Part shown: positions 42,747 through 53,341 of the stretch, one piece after another | How positions within the stretch are numbered: position 1 is the stretch's first letter | Layout of the letters: the number at the start of each line of letters is the position of its first letter | Assembly: GCA_033558025.1 (NCBI GenBank) | Contig: JAUCEF010000012.1 | Coordinates: 3,720,001-3,784,000, forward strand | Direction of reading: 5' to 3' | Origin: Phytophthora sp. 'mugwort' | Lineage: Eukaryota > Oomycota > Peronosporomycetes > Peronosporales > Peronosporaceae | Length of the DNA: 64,000 bases | Translations under genes and position numbers: made by a program | Notes under the pieces: model-generated | The model's database searches: none | Told to the model about the DNA's origin: nothing | What the model saw: the letters and a program-made list of their open reading frames with translations, nothing else

Positions 42747-44660
42747 GTTGAGGTGATCTTGTACTCATCCTCCTTCCCCCCCCCCCGTGTGACTTAGTGT
42801 CGTGCGCGTATCGGCACTTACAGTACGACGGAGGAAGCAGGTAAACGTGGTGCTGGGACTTGTAACTCAGTTTTTTTGAATGAATCCATTTGTTTGTTTG
42901 ATTGATTGTTCGTTTTCTAGATACGACATGCACGCGATCATGTAGGCACCCTCGTGTTCTCCATCCGCTCCCTTATTGATTAACTTCTTTTTTCATTTGT
43001 TGTATACTTAACCCCTTCTCGCCCGGCGTGCTGCATAATGCAGCTTAGTTTTTTTGACAATCTGCATTTTATGCTACATAGGGGCGCTTTTGACTTAGAG
43101 TTTGTATGTAGCGTATTTTCACTTGCCAGGGATATACGAATTTTAACGAATGGCTCTTTTTCTGTTGCGGCAACTAAACCTGATCAGCGCAAGAGATAGC
43201 ACTCTGATTTTCTAAAATTGAGACAACCGATTTTACAGGGAATGACTGTCAACCATTCGCCGACGAAGCGAAGTCTCGCTCATTATACATTTTACGCGCC
43301 AATTGTACAAGCGGGAACGGAATCGAGATGGTGTGGTCCAGATGGAAGGTGGTCCGTAAGGGCGACGTCAGGCCACTAGACCTGCCCTTCAAGCCGGTCA
43401 GCGGGAGCTGAATGCACAAGGGTGGGCCAGCATACACTCACCAAACCGCAGCCTGGACGACCGATTGCGTTACATCCGGGCCGATTGCAGTCCTGACGGA
43501 GCTGCAGGCATGTAATACTTGCTGGTAGAGGAAGTGGTGATGGAGTGTTACGCGAGCAGTGCGATTCCTGCTAATGCGTTGCAATGTGCTAACGCGCTGT
43601 TGTGTGTTTATCCAGTGCTGCGGACCCGCTCGCGAACGCTTCGTCCGACAATCCCTGGTGATGAGCTGGAGCGCGCTACCCAAGTACTCAGGCTGCCCCC
43701 CCCCCCCCCACACACACACACGCAATTTCCACGCGCACCGTTATCACATTAACCATTCTTTCAACAAAATGCTCTCGAGATAATAATATGGAAAGCTGTA
43801 GGGTCTTAAGTGACAATCTGGAAGGTTGGCAATTTTTAAGGTGGGTAAACCATACAATATTGAGTATATTTGTATTAGGTCCTGTTTACCTATAGTGCGC
43901 TCATTGAAGGCACGGAAGGACACAACGCCGCTGGCATAGACCCCGATCCAAATACCTCTCGCCGCCCAGCGATCATCCCCGCGCTTGCGACCTCGCGAAC
44001 GCGACCTGAACCGGATTCTCAATCATAACAGATGCGCCTCTTGAACTCTGTAACGACCTTCCAAAGGCATCACCGATCGCATGAGCGTGGACGTCGCTCG
44101 TTACGCCATACACGGGCTTGTGGGCGTCCACATAAAGCCCCATGCCCCTCCATGGTGTACGAGCCAAGTCACTTCTATCTTATTGGCGCCGATTTCATGT
44201 CGCCGCACGTCCGTGATAACAGCACGGGATCAGTACGCTGGGTCTGGTGAAGCATTACTCTCTGATGACGCCTCCGTCCAATCCACTGAAGCTGCAAGTC
44301 AATACGAGCCCGGCAAGCTGCATCAAATATTTTTTTTCGATGAACCAATGCTATTTGGTGCTGCATCGTGCTCTGACTTATGCTGTGGTATGTAATACTC
44401 CACAGGTTCAACGAAGAAGAAGATATCGACGAGGATGTACTAGGCGGCGAGTTATTTGTTAACAAGGATGACACTCTCAACGACATTATTGATCGAGATG
44501 AAGGAGCGGAGTACGGTGCAATGATTTCTGGTGACTAAGCGGAAAAGGACGGCCTAGACAACGGGGAAGACAGTTGCGATAATTGAGCTGACACGCAATT
44601 TAAGAGTCGAGCCGACTCGGCAGAAGAAATTTCCATGGGGGTGGGGCCCTCAGACGAGTC
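42747..44660 (+). other. Possible second, decayed piggyBac-like element
   Basis: TTAACCCCTTCTCGCCC at 43,008-43,024 looks like a TTAA target plus a CCCC-starting terminal repeat, followed by the palindrome GCTGCATAATGCAGC at 43,029-43,043. Near the right end an acidic frame (RFNEEEDIDEDVLGGELFVN, 44,408-44,467, continuing to a stop at 44,538) resembles the acidic N-terminus of piggyBac transposases. No opposite terminus was found. C-runs lie at about 42,778-42,786 and 43,696-43,709. Confidence 0.3.
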
Positions 44661-44693
44661 CGACGGACCAGCATGCCCCTGTGCAGAGCGCAC

Positions 44694-45115
44694 TCAGTGT
44701 TCTTCTAGTAGAGCGAGGTGCACTGCCTCGTTGAAGGTCTTGGGTTGATGCCGGAAGAGCTCCGTCCGCACCGTACCCGTGCGGACACCGTCCATGAACA
44801 CCGTGACCTTCATGTCCTCCGAGATAGTAGCTCCGGCCATAGCCGCTTCCAAGTTTTGCAGTTCCATGATATAGTGAACTGGCCTTGCTTGCATCGAAAG
44901 AACAGGGAGCGATGCTGATACGACACATTGGCCAACAGAAAATTCTTGCTGTGTTCTTGTTTCATGAACGACCGTGAGGTGAAATACCCTTGAGACGAGG
45001 TCTCTCGAGCCATAGCCCATGCACGTGCCCGACCTCCCAGGTTGGACAGGGCGAAGGCGACTTGAAATCTAGCATCATAGATCTGTCCCGCGCTCAGCAC
45101 CAATGGCCGCCGTCG
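44694..45115 (-). pseudogene. Gypsy Gag fragment
   Basis: Minus strand: ARFQVAFALSNLGGRARAWAM (45,075-45,010), QHRSLFFRCKQGQ, then in another frame HYIMELQNLEAAMAGATISE and DMKVTVFMDGVRTGTVRTEL, KTFNEAVHLALLEE to a stop at 44,694. Same fold order as the Gag of Gypsy 1 and 2. The fragment is cut at about 45,115 next to the repeat at 45,099. Confidence 0.75.
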
Positions 45116-45248
45116 GCGGAAGATTGTTATTGAATGCCCGTCGGATCGCAGCGGAGGCGGGCAGGCCCACATAAAAATATATATTTTAATTGTCAACCAA
45201 TCGTTTAATTATATTTAAACCAATGGCCGCCTTCGGCGGAAGATTGTT
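45099..45248. repeat. 30-bp GC-palindromic repeat, two copies
   Basis: 45,099-45,128 and 45,219-45,248 match at 29 of 30 positions, exactly 120 bp apart. Each contains GCCGCC-x-TCGGCGG, a near palindrome. They may mark element ends at the Gag fragment boundary. Confidence 0.8.
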
Positions 45249-45510
45249 TTAGCGAATGAGCGCCGCCTTCGCTGCGCTCGACAGCCATGCTATTTTATCC
45301 AACGGCGGCCGGCCTTCGCTGCGCTGGGCAGCCAATGAGTTTGCGTCTAGAATCACGGTATCGTGATAGACAGACGGACGGACGGAGCGACCTTAGCGTT
45401 GAGTTTTTAGGATGCTCCTCTGTTCCTAATTACGGTAAACTGTCTAATCAATGCATCCCTTAAGTCATCGGTTTCTGAATGGGTGGTTCTCAAGCCATAT
45501 CTCCTTCCTA

Positions 45511-45636
45511 AGTGCGATTCGTACCTAAAAAGATGTCTCTCACCTAGGTACGATTCGTACTTAACTATCTCTCTCTCGTCTACGTTCGACCCGTACTTAG
45601 TGGTGCGTCTTCTCTCCTAGATACGATCCGTACCTA
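45511..45636. repeat. Degenerate tandem repeat, about 36 bp, four copies
   Basis: Cores near 45,514, 45,551, 45,585 and 45,623 share a TACGATTCGTACCTA-like motif separated by TCTCTC-rich spacers. Confidence 0.65.
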
Positions 45637-45849
45637 GTGTGTGGCCGTCCCATATTATGTGGCAACATCAACTAGTTATATGGCATCCATCAGGAATACC
45701 CCCCATTACATCCAGTCCACCGACGGGTACACTAGGTGATACCAAGTTGAGCAAATCACAGATCGTTGGAGATAACAAAAAAAATACTCCCTTAGTCGGC
45801 GACTAGGGGCAAGAGCGCGGATCAGGTCTTAATCATATCTTTGTTGGTC

Positions 45850-46270
45850 CCGCTAGAAAACATAAACTCTCCATTCGGGTATATTTTTCGCACAATTTAC
45901 GATTTATGGTTTATGGTTTATGGTTTATGGAGATCATTTGCCCAGTTTCTGCAGCGCGATGGATTATCAAGGGTGCCAGAGCGTTTAGTACTGCACCGGA
46001 ACAACCGGCACTTTCTACATACATTAGATCAAGTATTTCAGAAAAGGATATGGCTACAACGATAAAGAGAGCCGCCCAAGAATGCAACATGGATCCTGCT
46101 CGATTTTTTCATACACTCGGTTCGGGGTTGGCGGTGCAACGGCGATATTAAACGCAGGTGTGGACCGGCTTGCAATCAAGGTCATAGGTCGGTGGCTATC
46201 GAGCGCCTTTGAAGAATATCCCGTGTTGACAGTTCAAGGTTCATCTCAGATATCGAAACTCATGTGCTGA
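45850..46270 (+). pseudogene. Tyrosine recombinase fragment (DIRS/Crypton type)
   Basis: The + frames carry MATTIKRAAQECNMDPARFF and, after a frameshift near 46,100, TRFGVGGATAILNAGVDRLA then IKVIGRWLSSAFEEYPVL. This matches the H-x-x-R...GRW...Y C-terminal box of tyrosine recombinases of DIRS-like elements, with the HxxR Arg lost or shifted. The protein would cut and rejoin circular element DNA. Only the last third is present. Confidence 0.65.
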
Positions 46271-46635
46271 GCTGGTCGGCTGCTGCAGAAGTTGATTCCA
46301 CATCAACAATTTCCTTCGTGGCCGAGCAGCATCGGATTGATTAAGGGGTGCCGCCACACCTCACCCACGAAGAAACATGAATGATTTCCTCACTCGTTAG
46401 CGATTGTTGGAAAACGTAAGAGCTCTACAGATATGATATGCTTGCTGTGATAAGTTAGGAAGGAGATCCAGCGAAGATGGTTCACGACTTGTGGGCCAAT
46501 CTATGAATTGGTAGAGAAGTAAAATTCCGAAAGAGACTAAGATAAGGTAGAAGACATAGGTGCGCGTCCCTAAGGAACAAATGTATCCACATTTGACATT
46601 GTCATCACAACCTCCTATGACACATCAATTTAATA
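46271..46635. other. Non-coding stretch
   Basis: No gene seen. Confidence 0.35.
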
Positions 46636-48310
46636 TCAAACATGTGAAGATATGGAGAAGGACGGTAGGCGAGCCTTTGCGAGGTTCACATCGATGGAGT
46701 GAAGCACCAGACGGTAGTGCCCCCTAGGCCCCAGGGACGCATTGACCGCAGAGATTAATACCCTAAAGAAAATTCCCAGTATGACAGTGGAGGCCAGTTC
46801 AAAACCTTTTGAAGTTGGAACTCTGACTGATGCCGGAAGATGGAGAGTCGATGGGAGTAGGATCGCAATGCCGATATTACAGCGTCGGGATGCTTCAGAG
46901 TTGGCAGGTGTCCGTGAGACCACAACGGGCTTAGTGGACGAACCCCCCGCTCTCTTAAAGCCCACTATCTTCAAGCTGATCGGTTCGAACAACAACAGCT
47001 GGTGAAGGAAAATGAAAAAAGGAAAGCGGGTACGTTGAAAAAGAGGAAGAATGCGGGTGAGAAACCCCCCAAAAAAAGGCGAGCAATGAGCAGCCAGCAA
47101 CAGGTAAGAAACGACAAGTTGAGGCGAGAGCAGGCTGCAGGTTCTGTAGGTCAAAGGGGAATGTGTGGAATAATCATATCGAAGAGTTGTGCCTTCGGAA
47201 ACCCGGGTCCCGGGACTTCCGACCTTGGCCTAGCGGGATGTAAGTGAAATCGGAGATGGCGTGCGGCACAAAGAAACAAAGGGGGTGAGCCGATAGTGCA
47301 AGTCACGATAGTGGCCGCCGCAAATCAGCCGATTTGGACGTCAGGGCCCCTGAGCTATTGGCACACCGAAGCATGGGGTCAAGGAGCAGCGGCTCCGTCG
47401 TTGGCAGAAGATTACTGGCAGTTATCGTTGCCACCGCCGCTAGTAGAAGTCATCTGGAAGCGCCCACTGAACAAACAACGGGAGCAATGCACTCTCTTGA
47501 GACACAATAAGTGGTGTCATGGTTTAGTGCGGAAGGCGCTCGCGCCGAGAATCGGAATATGAATGGGGACGTCCAACGAACTGCCGAGGAGATCGCACCC
47601 CGATGGTGCTCCGGGTTTTACGGATAAGCGCGTCTGCCAACTGAGATGCAGGATAGTGGAGAACCTACTCCGCGGTCCTCGGACGGACGTTTGCAGCAAC
47701 AAGGTATGACGACCGACTACATTTCGAGAGAATACCGTTGGGCAGAGTAACGTTAGCAATGGGAGGTCAAGAAGAAGTAAGGGTTTCTTCGGCACCAGCC
47801 GGCGTCGTTAACAAGAACGGCGGTAGAAGTAATATTGAAGAAGATCGTACGGAGCGAATTCTGGATGCAATAGAGAAGGAACTTAACTTAACAGCGTCGG
47901 TACCAAATGAATATATCACAAAGAGTAATGGATAAACTGCTCGAGCTAATCCGCTCCTTAAGAGGTAATCCAGCAGAAGGTGGGGGTGCTTGATTTAGAA
48001 TCGTACCGATTGCCTGTGAAGGAAGGAAGCAAACCCGTTGCACAGCGACATTATCCGATTCCCGTGGAGCAAACGAGAAGCGGTTCGAAACGAAGTGAAC
48101 AGAAACAGACTAGCGGAGCTGGAGGTGTGGAACCAGATAGGGATTCACCCTGGGCATCTGCGTTATTGTTTGCCAAAACATGGATCGGTACCGTTTCTTT
48201 GGACTTTCGGAAATTGAAAAATGCATCGAGCGCAATACTACTCTTTAAACAGTTGCAGGACTTGATTTACGAGTTGCCGCGTTCGATTTACGTCAGTGAA
48301 TTGGATTAGT
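46636..48310 (+). pseudogene. Third Gypsy-type element, Gag-like and RT fragment
   Basis: The + frame 46,742-47,005 (EINTLKKIPSMTVEASSKPF, then GSRIAMPILQRRDASELAGV) and a Lys-rich continuation look like a Gag-region protein I cannot place. At 47,980-48,309 GVLDLESYRLPVKEGSKPVA, QRHYPIPVEQ, DSPWASALLFAKTWIG and VSLDFRKLKNAS are the N-terminal RT blocks of the Gypsy group. The RT stops at a hairpin at 48,274-48,354. Confidence 0.6.
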
Positions 48311-48354
48311 GATTGGATACTAATCCAATGCACTGACGTAAATCGAAGCGGCAA
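48274..48354. repeat. Imperfect 36-bp inverted repeat, 8-nt loop
   Basis: Left arm 48,274-48,310, right arm 48,319-48,354, one 1-nt indel and one mismatch. The left arm is the end of the RT reading frame. Confidence 0.88.
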
Positions 48355-48974
48355 GGGTTTAAAGGAAGCGTCAGCTTCCCTCATGAGTTTGTTAATCGGA
48401 TTCTAGTACAGAGAGCAGGAACGATGTACCCACTAGCCGTGTTGCTAATAGCTGCGTGAATACATGTCTTCATCATTACTATATGTGCGAGTATGCGGAC
48501 ACGGACGGCGTCCGTGTCCGACGGACGCGAAGCCGGCATTATGGATGAGCTATCGGCGATATAGTCGCTCCTGCATAACCAACCTGATGTCATTAGATGA
48601 GCTGTAGCGCCACCGGAGGATAACCCTCTCCCCTATGGACTAGGACGTCTGCCGCGTTGAGCGCGGTATGGCGTGGACTAGAAGTTGACGATGCAAGTGA
48701 GGAAGGCGACAAAGATGAGGTTGTTGTCCACCCCCAAACCGGAACACCTGGAACGGAAGAACGGAAGGGCCAATTGCATTTGGTGGAGCAACTTATTTAG
48801 TGCTATGCGATGGGGGTGTCGTCAAGAGCAGTGCAGAGGGTTGAGCGGCGACCATTTATAGAGAAGCCATATTAACTTGGGCTACGCTATTTTCAATCCC
48901 GACGGATTGATTGGTCAAACAATAATAGCAATACACATACGAAATCGGGTGACCACTCGTGTGAGTATTTTTGA
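48355..48974. other. Non-coding stretch
   Basis: Nothing supportable; the 70-residue minus frame at 48,381-48,593 shows no family features. Confidence 0.35.
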
Positions 48975-49926
48975 AAACTTTCGCGATGGAACTTCAAGCA
49001 AATCTGCTCGACAGTGATGCCGACGACTCTGTCGATGTACTCGCCGGTCATGCTGACGAGATCTATGTGGCTCTAATTGTTCGTCAACGCTTTGGCACAT
49101 GACGTCCACGTCTCCGCCTTAGTTCGGCCTATGGAAGAAAGAAGACACAAGAGTGAAACATTCAACACAGACACGAGCCAATTATGCGTGATTACATCGG
49201 TCCCAATCCTGTCTACGACGAGATCCTATTTCAATGATGATACCGACTTCCCTCTGACCATTTCAGAAAACTACTATGGGATCTACACAGACACAAAACA
49301 TACTTTCGAATGAAATCTGATGCTGTAGGCAAAATAGGCGCGTCTCCAGATCAAAAGATGACTGCAGCTTAGCGTGGTCTCAGTGGCGGAGCATTAGCCA
49401 ATGCCCAAGATGTATATTGCCGTATAGCAGAGTCGGCAGCGGTGGAAAGTTTTCAAATATTTGTAGATCAGTTTTGATATATATGGTAAAAAATATCTCC
49501 GCTCACCAACTTCGGACCACGTCACCAAGATCCTCCGTTTCAATGCGCATCGAGAGATGCTGGGGTTGCTCGGATCTTTGGATTGTACACACTGTCGCTG
49601 TAAACTGTCATACATCCTGGCACCGCCAATATCGAGGCAAAGAAAGAGGGGTGGCTGCTGTTTTCGAGGCTATCGACACTACAGTTGAATATTTGGCACA
49701 TTGCTTCGGAATTCTTGGGTCGAGCAATGAGTTGAACATTCTAGACCCATATCTTTTATTCCACAGTTTGCGCACTAGCAGTTGCCCTCGAGTTGTCTTG
49801 AATCCGGGTGGGGAGCCAACACGCCAGCTATTCCGGCCATGTGCCAAGTTCCTGCTACTGTACAAGTGGGACCTCATCACGCTCGCCGAAAGGATGGCCG
49901 CTTATGGGGCTCATCGTCCTACGTGA
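48975..49926 (+). pseudogene. PIF/Harbinger transposase remnant
   Basis: In successive + frames: RDYIGPNPVYDEILF (about 49,188-49,232), KSDAVGKIGASPDQKMTAAL and DVYCRIAESAAVESFQIFVD, then SPTSDHVTKILRFNAHREML and GLLGSLDCTHCRCKLS (about 49,560-49,608; first catalytic Asp of DDE_Tnp_4). WHRQYRGKERGVAAVFEAID and GSSNELNILDPYLLFHSLRT (second Asp block) follow. Frames change near 49,320, 49,480 and 49,610. Ends unknown. Confidence 0.7.
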
Positions 49927-50529
49927 TGACCGTGGTGCAAATGCTCTCTCTACGAGGTACTCGGTTTGGACTCTGGTCGGGCCCTCATTCTCGAGGAGGG
50001 CCGACCTAGCCGTCCAGGCTAACCGTTCTTTTAGTAAATCGGGCGAAGCGAAACGGTTCCCTATGCTGAACAGTGGAACTGTTCAGCAAATCGTATTCCT
50101 CGGGCGGGGAGCACGTGAGCTGTCATGTTCTGAGTTGGATGTACATCGATGAGTGAGGCCTAGGAGCTGTAGTTTGTGTAGTCTAGGTCTCAATCGTAAA
50201 TCTTCCCTGCAGGACTGAAGCCGGCCCCAACCAACTAGGAAATCGTATTTTTCAGTCAAGCGTTCTCTATTAACCTTTCAGTGTTCTATCTTCAAGCGAC
50301 CCTATACAATATCGTACTCAAAACAGCGCACAGATAGCCGACCCCTTTGCAGAGGAGGTGCGCGACATTTGGTGGAGAAGCAGGTATCTGCCTACTGGAT
50401 AAGGACTTGTTTGGCTTGTGGCAAGAAAACTCGTCGGACGTTTTGAAGAACGTCCGTGTGGTGTGCTACGCTGACAAGGGCTCGTGCCGTGAACGGTTCG
50501 ACCCAAGAATGGTAATCTTGGACGGTCAA
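49927..50529. other. Non-coding stretch
   Basis: No gene seen; short open frames only. Confidence 0.35.
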
Positions 50530-51140
50530 CCTCATTCTCGACCCCCTGGGCAGCTACACTGGAAGGCTGCTATTCGCGTGCTCCGCTACCTGAAGAGTAC
50601 GAAGGAGATCGGCATCGTCTACAACGGCAACAACGGGAACATCAAGTTGGAGGCATACACAGACGCGGACTGGGGAAGCTACCTGGACGACCGCCGCTCG
50701 ATGTCCTGCATCATGATCCTGATTGGCGGCGCTCCGGTCGTGTTCAAGTCGAAGTACCAACGCACCGTGGCGCTGAGCTCGGCAGAGGCGGAGTACATGG
50801 CGTTAAGCCTATGCACTCAGGAAGTACTGTGGACCCGGGCCATGCTGAAAGAACTTGGTCACGAGCAAGTGGGAGCGACGCAAGTTTGGGAGGACAACCA
50901 GAGTCCATTGCGTTGACGAACAACGCGGGGTATAACGCGCGGACCAAGCACGTCGGCATCCGGCACCATTTCATCCGCGAGAACATAGCGGGGGACATCC
51001 CCACGGTAGACTACGTTGGAACGGAGGATCAACTCGCGGGCATGCTCACGAAGGCGATTGGAACCAACGACTCAAGTATCTGCTCGACGCGAGCGGTGTC
51101 CGCGCCCGGCACCATCAGTATTACCGGCGAGTGGGAGTGT
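50530..51140 (+). pseudogene. Copia RNase H and C-terminal fragment
   Basis: GQLHWKAAIRVLRYLKSTKE, AYTDADWGSYLDDRRS, LSSAEAEYMALSLCTQEVLW and WEDNQS (frameshift near 50,905), then IALTNNAGYNARTKHVGIRHHFIRE and VGTEDQLAGMLTKAIG. This is the conserved RNase H and tail of a Copia polyprotein, a different family from the complete element at 58,276. The purine-rich GTGGGAGTG at about 51,132-51,140 could be the PPT before a lost LTR. Confidence 0.75.
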
Positions 51141-52934
51141 TGACTGGTACGACGTGAAAGCATGCTGTGACGTATGCACGCAGTGATGACACTATGCGCA
51201 CGCGCCGTACACAGTGATGACACGTTGTGTACGAGCGTGTCGCACGCTGACGCAATACACCCAGAATCAGGCAATGCTGTCTTGGGATTGAGTGGCTGGC
51301 GATCAAGCGGGGGGGGGGGGGGCAAATGAGGGCACGTGGATGAACTTGATTGGCAGATATTCTGGTCTATGAATGGAGCGCAGTGGGTGAGTACAGGAAG
51401 CACAGAAGGGTTCTGCAGGTTAGTGAATACAGTTAAGTCAATAGAGCTCACTTCGGTTTTAAACTCCCAAGCCTTACTTGAACACAACACATTCCCACGT
51501 TCGACAAGCGTTGGTTTGCTCGCAGATGCGTTCAACGCAGGAGGGAGCACGCCAGCCTCCTCGTCAGACGAGGCAGGCACATCGGACGCCATGACGTCAC
51601 AATATGGTACTCGCAAGGCAATGCCAATAGGTCAGCTCCGTCGCAATGGTAGAGCCACAGATAGCTGGAAACTCTGGCGGAGAGGAGCTGGACTGCGATA
51701 CAAGGCCGTAATTTAACGGCTAAGAGCGCCCGGAATTTGCCGCGATTATTGATGTCAATTTTCTGTTCGAATGAGGTGGTGCTAGAGAGCACCATTCAAG
51801 TCTTGAGTCAAGATGGTGATTTAAAGCACAACCTGAGTGGTGCTTAAACGACTTCCGTTTACACAAACATAAGTAGCTGTTGCCTCTCACCATTTAAACG
51901 TAATATGGACTACATAATCGCCAAACAATTTCAGTCTCGGGTGCTTAACTACAGGGAAATCACTTATGTGCATGATGTCCGAAGGGGTCCAGTAATGACA
52001 TCTGCTGCCTATGCTCTTGCTTCCTGCTTAGATCCTCTCGCATTCTCGCCGCATCTCGCAAAATTCCCTTACAGACATTTCCGACTTGCGTGCAGAAGAA
52101 GCGCAATGAGAAGATTGGCGGTCCACTTGAGATGATCATTTACTGTATGTCTTCAGTCTCCTGCATCCGAAGAGATGACACTCCCAGACACAAACCACCA
52201 TCTTCTTGTGAAGCCTACCTACCAGCCGAGCTATACCGGTAATATATGTATGTACATGTATTATGCTACATATGATCAGGGATCTGTCAGTTCTTTTTTG
52301 GGAAATCAAATCCAATCGAAAAAGACGAATTTGTATCACCTTCAAATTGCGGAAGATGTTTTCCAACACTTGGGAGTGTCGCGAAGTTGATGTTTGGATA
52401 CACAATGAATGCCTACATACGATGCCTTTCGACGACCTGCTTATCGGTTGCTACCAGGAAAGTGCAGCTCGTCCGGCTACAGATCACGCGGCCGGCGGTG
52501 GCGGCGTGTACGTCGATTGGGAGGCTTGAATTGGAAGACTTTGCTGTTCTGGGAGTGGCACGATCCAGCGGATGACTGCCCCGGGGTGTGCTGAAGACGC
52601 CGCCGCGGCGTGAGCCACGATCTCCCGGCTCGAGTGAGTGTCTTCAATCAGGCGCGAGATGATGCTTCGTATCGAGTGACCGCGCAAAGTGATAATTATC
52701 TAACGATAAAAAATGTATTTAATATTTTTATCTGTTTGATTCGTAAAAACCTGAAAAATGATCATTCCACACATAGGATCCCCTCGCAAATCATAGCGTC
52801 GTAAACCAACAATCTATGCCTCTTTGCGAGCATTCTCGACCAGGGGTATACTGGAATAATGTAGCAGCAGGTAGTACCACCTATTTGGATCCTCAGTCAT
52901 TTTTGTTCTTAGAACCGCGCCTCAACCCGATACA
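51141..52934. other. Mostly non-coding, with a G14 run
   Basis: Short open + frames at 51,336-51,716, 51,905-52,135 and 52,387-52,610 show no recognised domain. A run of 14 G lies at about 51,309-51,322. The first part may be Copia LTR remains. Confidence 0.35.
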
Positions 52935-53222
52935 GTGGCGGTATCAGAGGAGAACACGATAGACGAGCCCACTGGCGAGCAGTTCTGCAGTGACGATGAG
53001 TATGATAGTGCTGACGAAGACGAGCCTGTGGATATGACTGAGGGCGTAAGAAGGAATCATTCACTCCTGATGTCGCAACACCACGACGACAGATGGCCTC
53101 GGCCCAGATCGATGTTTCAATCCAATCTTGGAAAGGCGGGACGGGTTCACAAAAACCTAATCACAAAAACCAAATTAGGTTTTGTGAACCCAAGGTTTTT
53201 TTTCGTGCGCAGGGCAATGTGA
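52935..53222 (+). CDS. Acidic short ORF, doubtful
   Basis: 95 codons, opening with EENTIDEPTGEQFCSDDEYD and ADEDEPVDMTEG. The acidic first half looks real, but the last third is made from the hairpin repeat that follows, so the true end is probably lost. It might be the acidic N-terminus of a transposase. Not recognised. Confidence 0.25.
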   Translation: MAVSEENTIDEPTGEQFCSDDEYDSADEDEPVDMTEGVRRNHSLLMSQHHDDRWPRPRSMFQSNLGKAGRVHKNLITKTKLGFVNPRFFFVRRAM

Positions 53223-53341
53223 CGATGTTCCAATCCAATCTTGAATAAAGTCTGACGCGTGTATATACGACAGGCGGGTTCATAAAACTTAATTTAGGTT
53301 TTGTGAACCTAATACATGTACATGCAAATAAATCAATGTGA
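53110..53341. repeat. Tandem unit of about 115 bp, two copies, each with a hairpin
   Basis: Both units open with CAATCCAATCTTG, contain an inverted repeat ending in TTAGGTTTTGTGAACC (first hairpin arms 53,143-53,161 and 53,174-53,191, one bulge) and end with CAATGTGACGA. This could be a small non-autonomous element. Confidence 0.7.

Noticed and set aside
43438..43725. 95-codon minus ORF near the C14 run
   Set aside because: Its first residues come from the low-complexity C/AC run and no motif follows.
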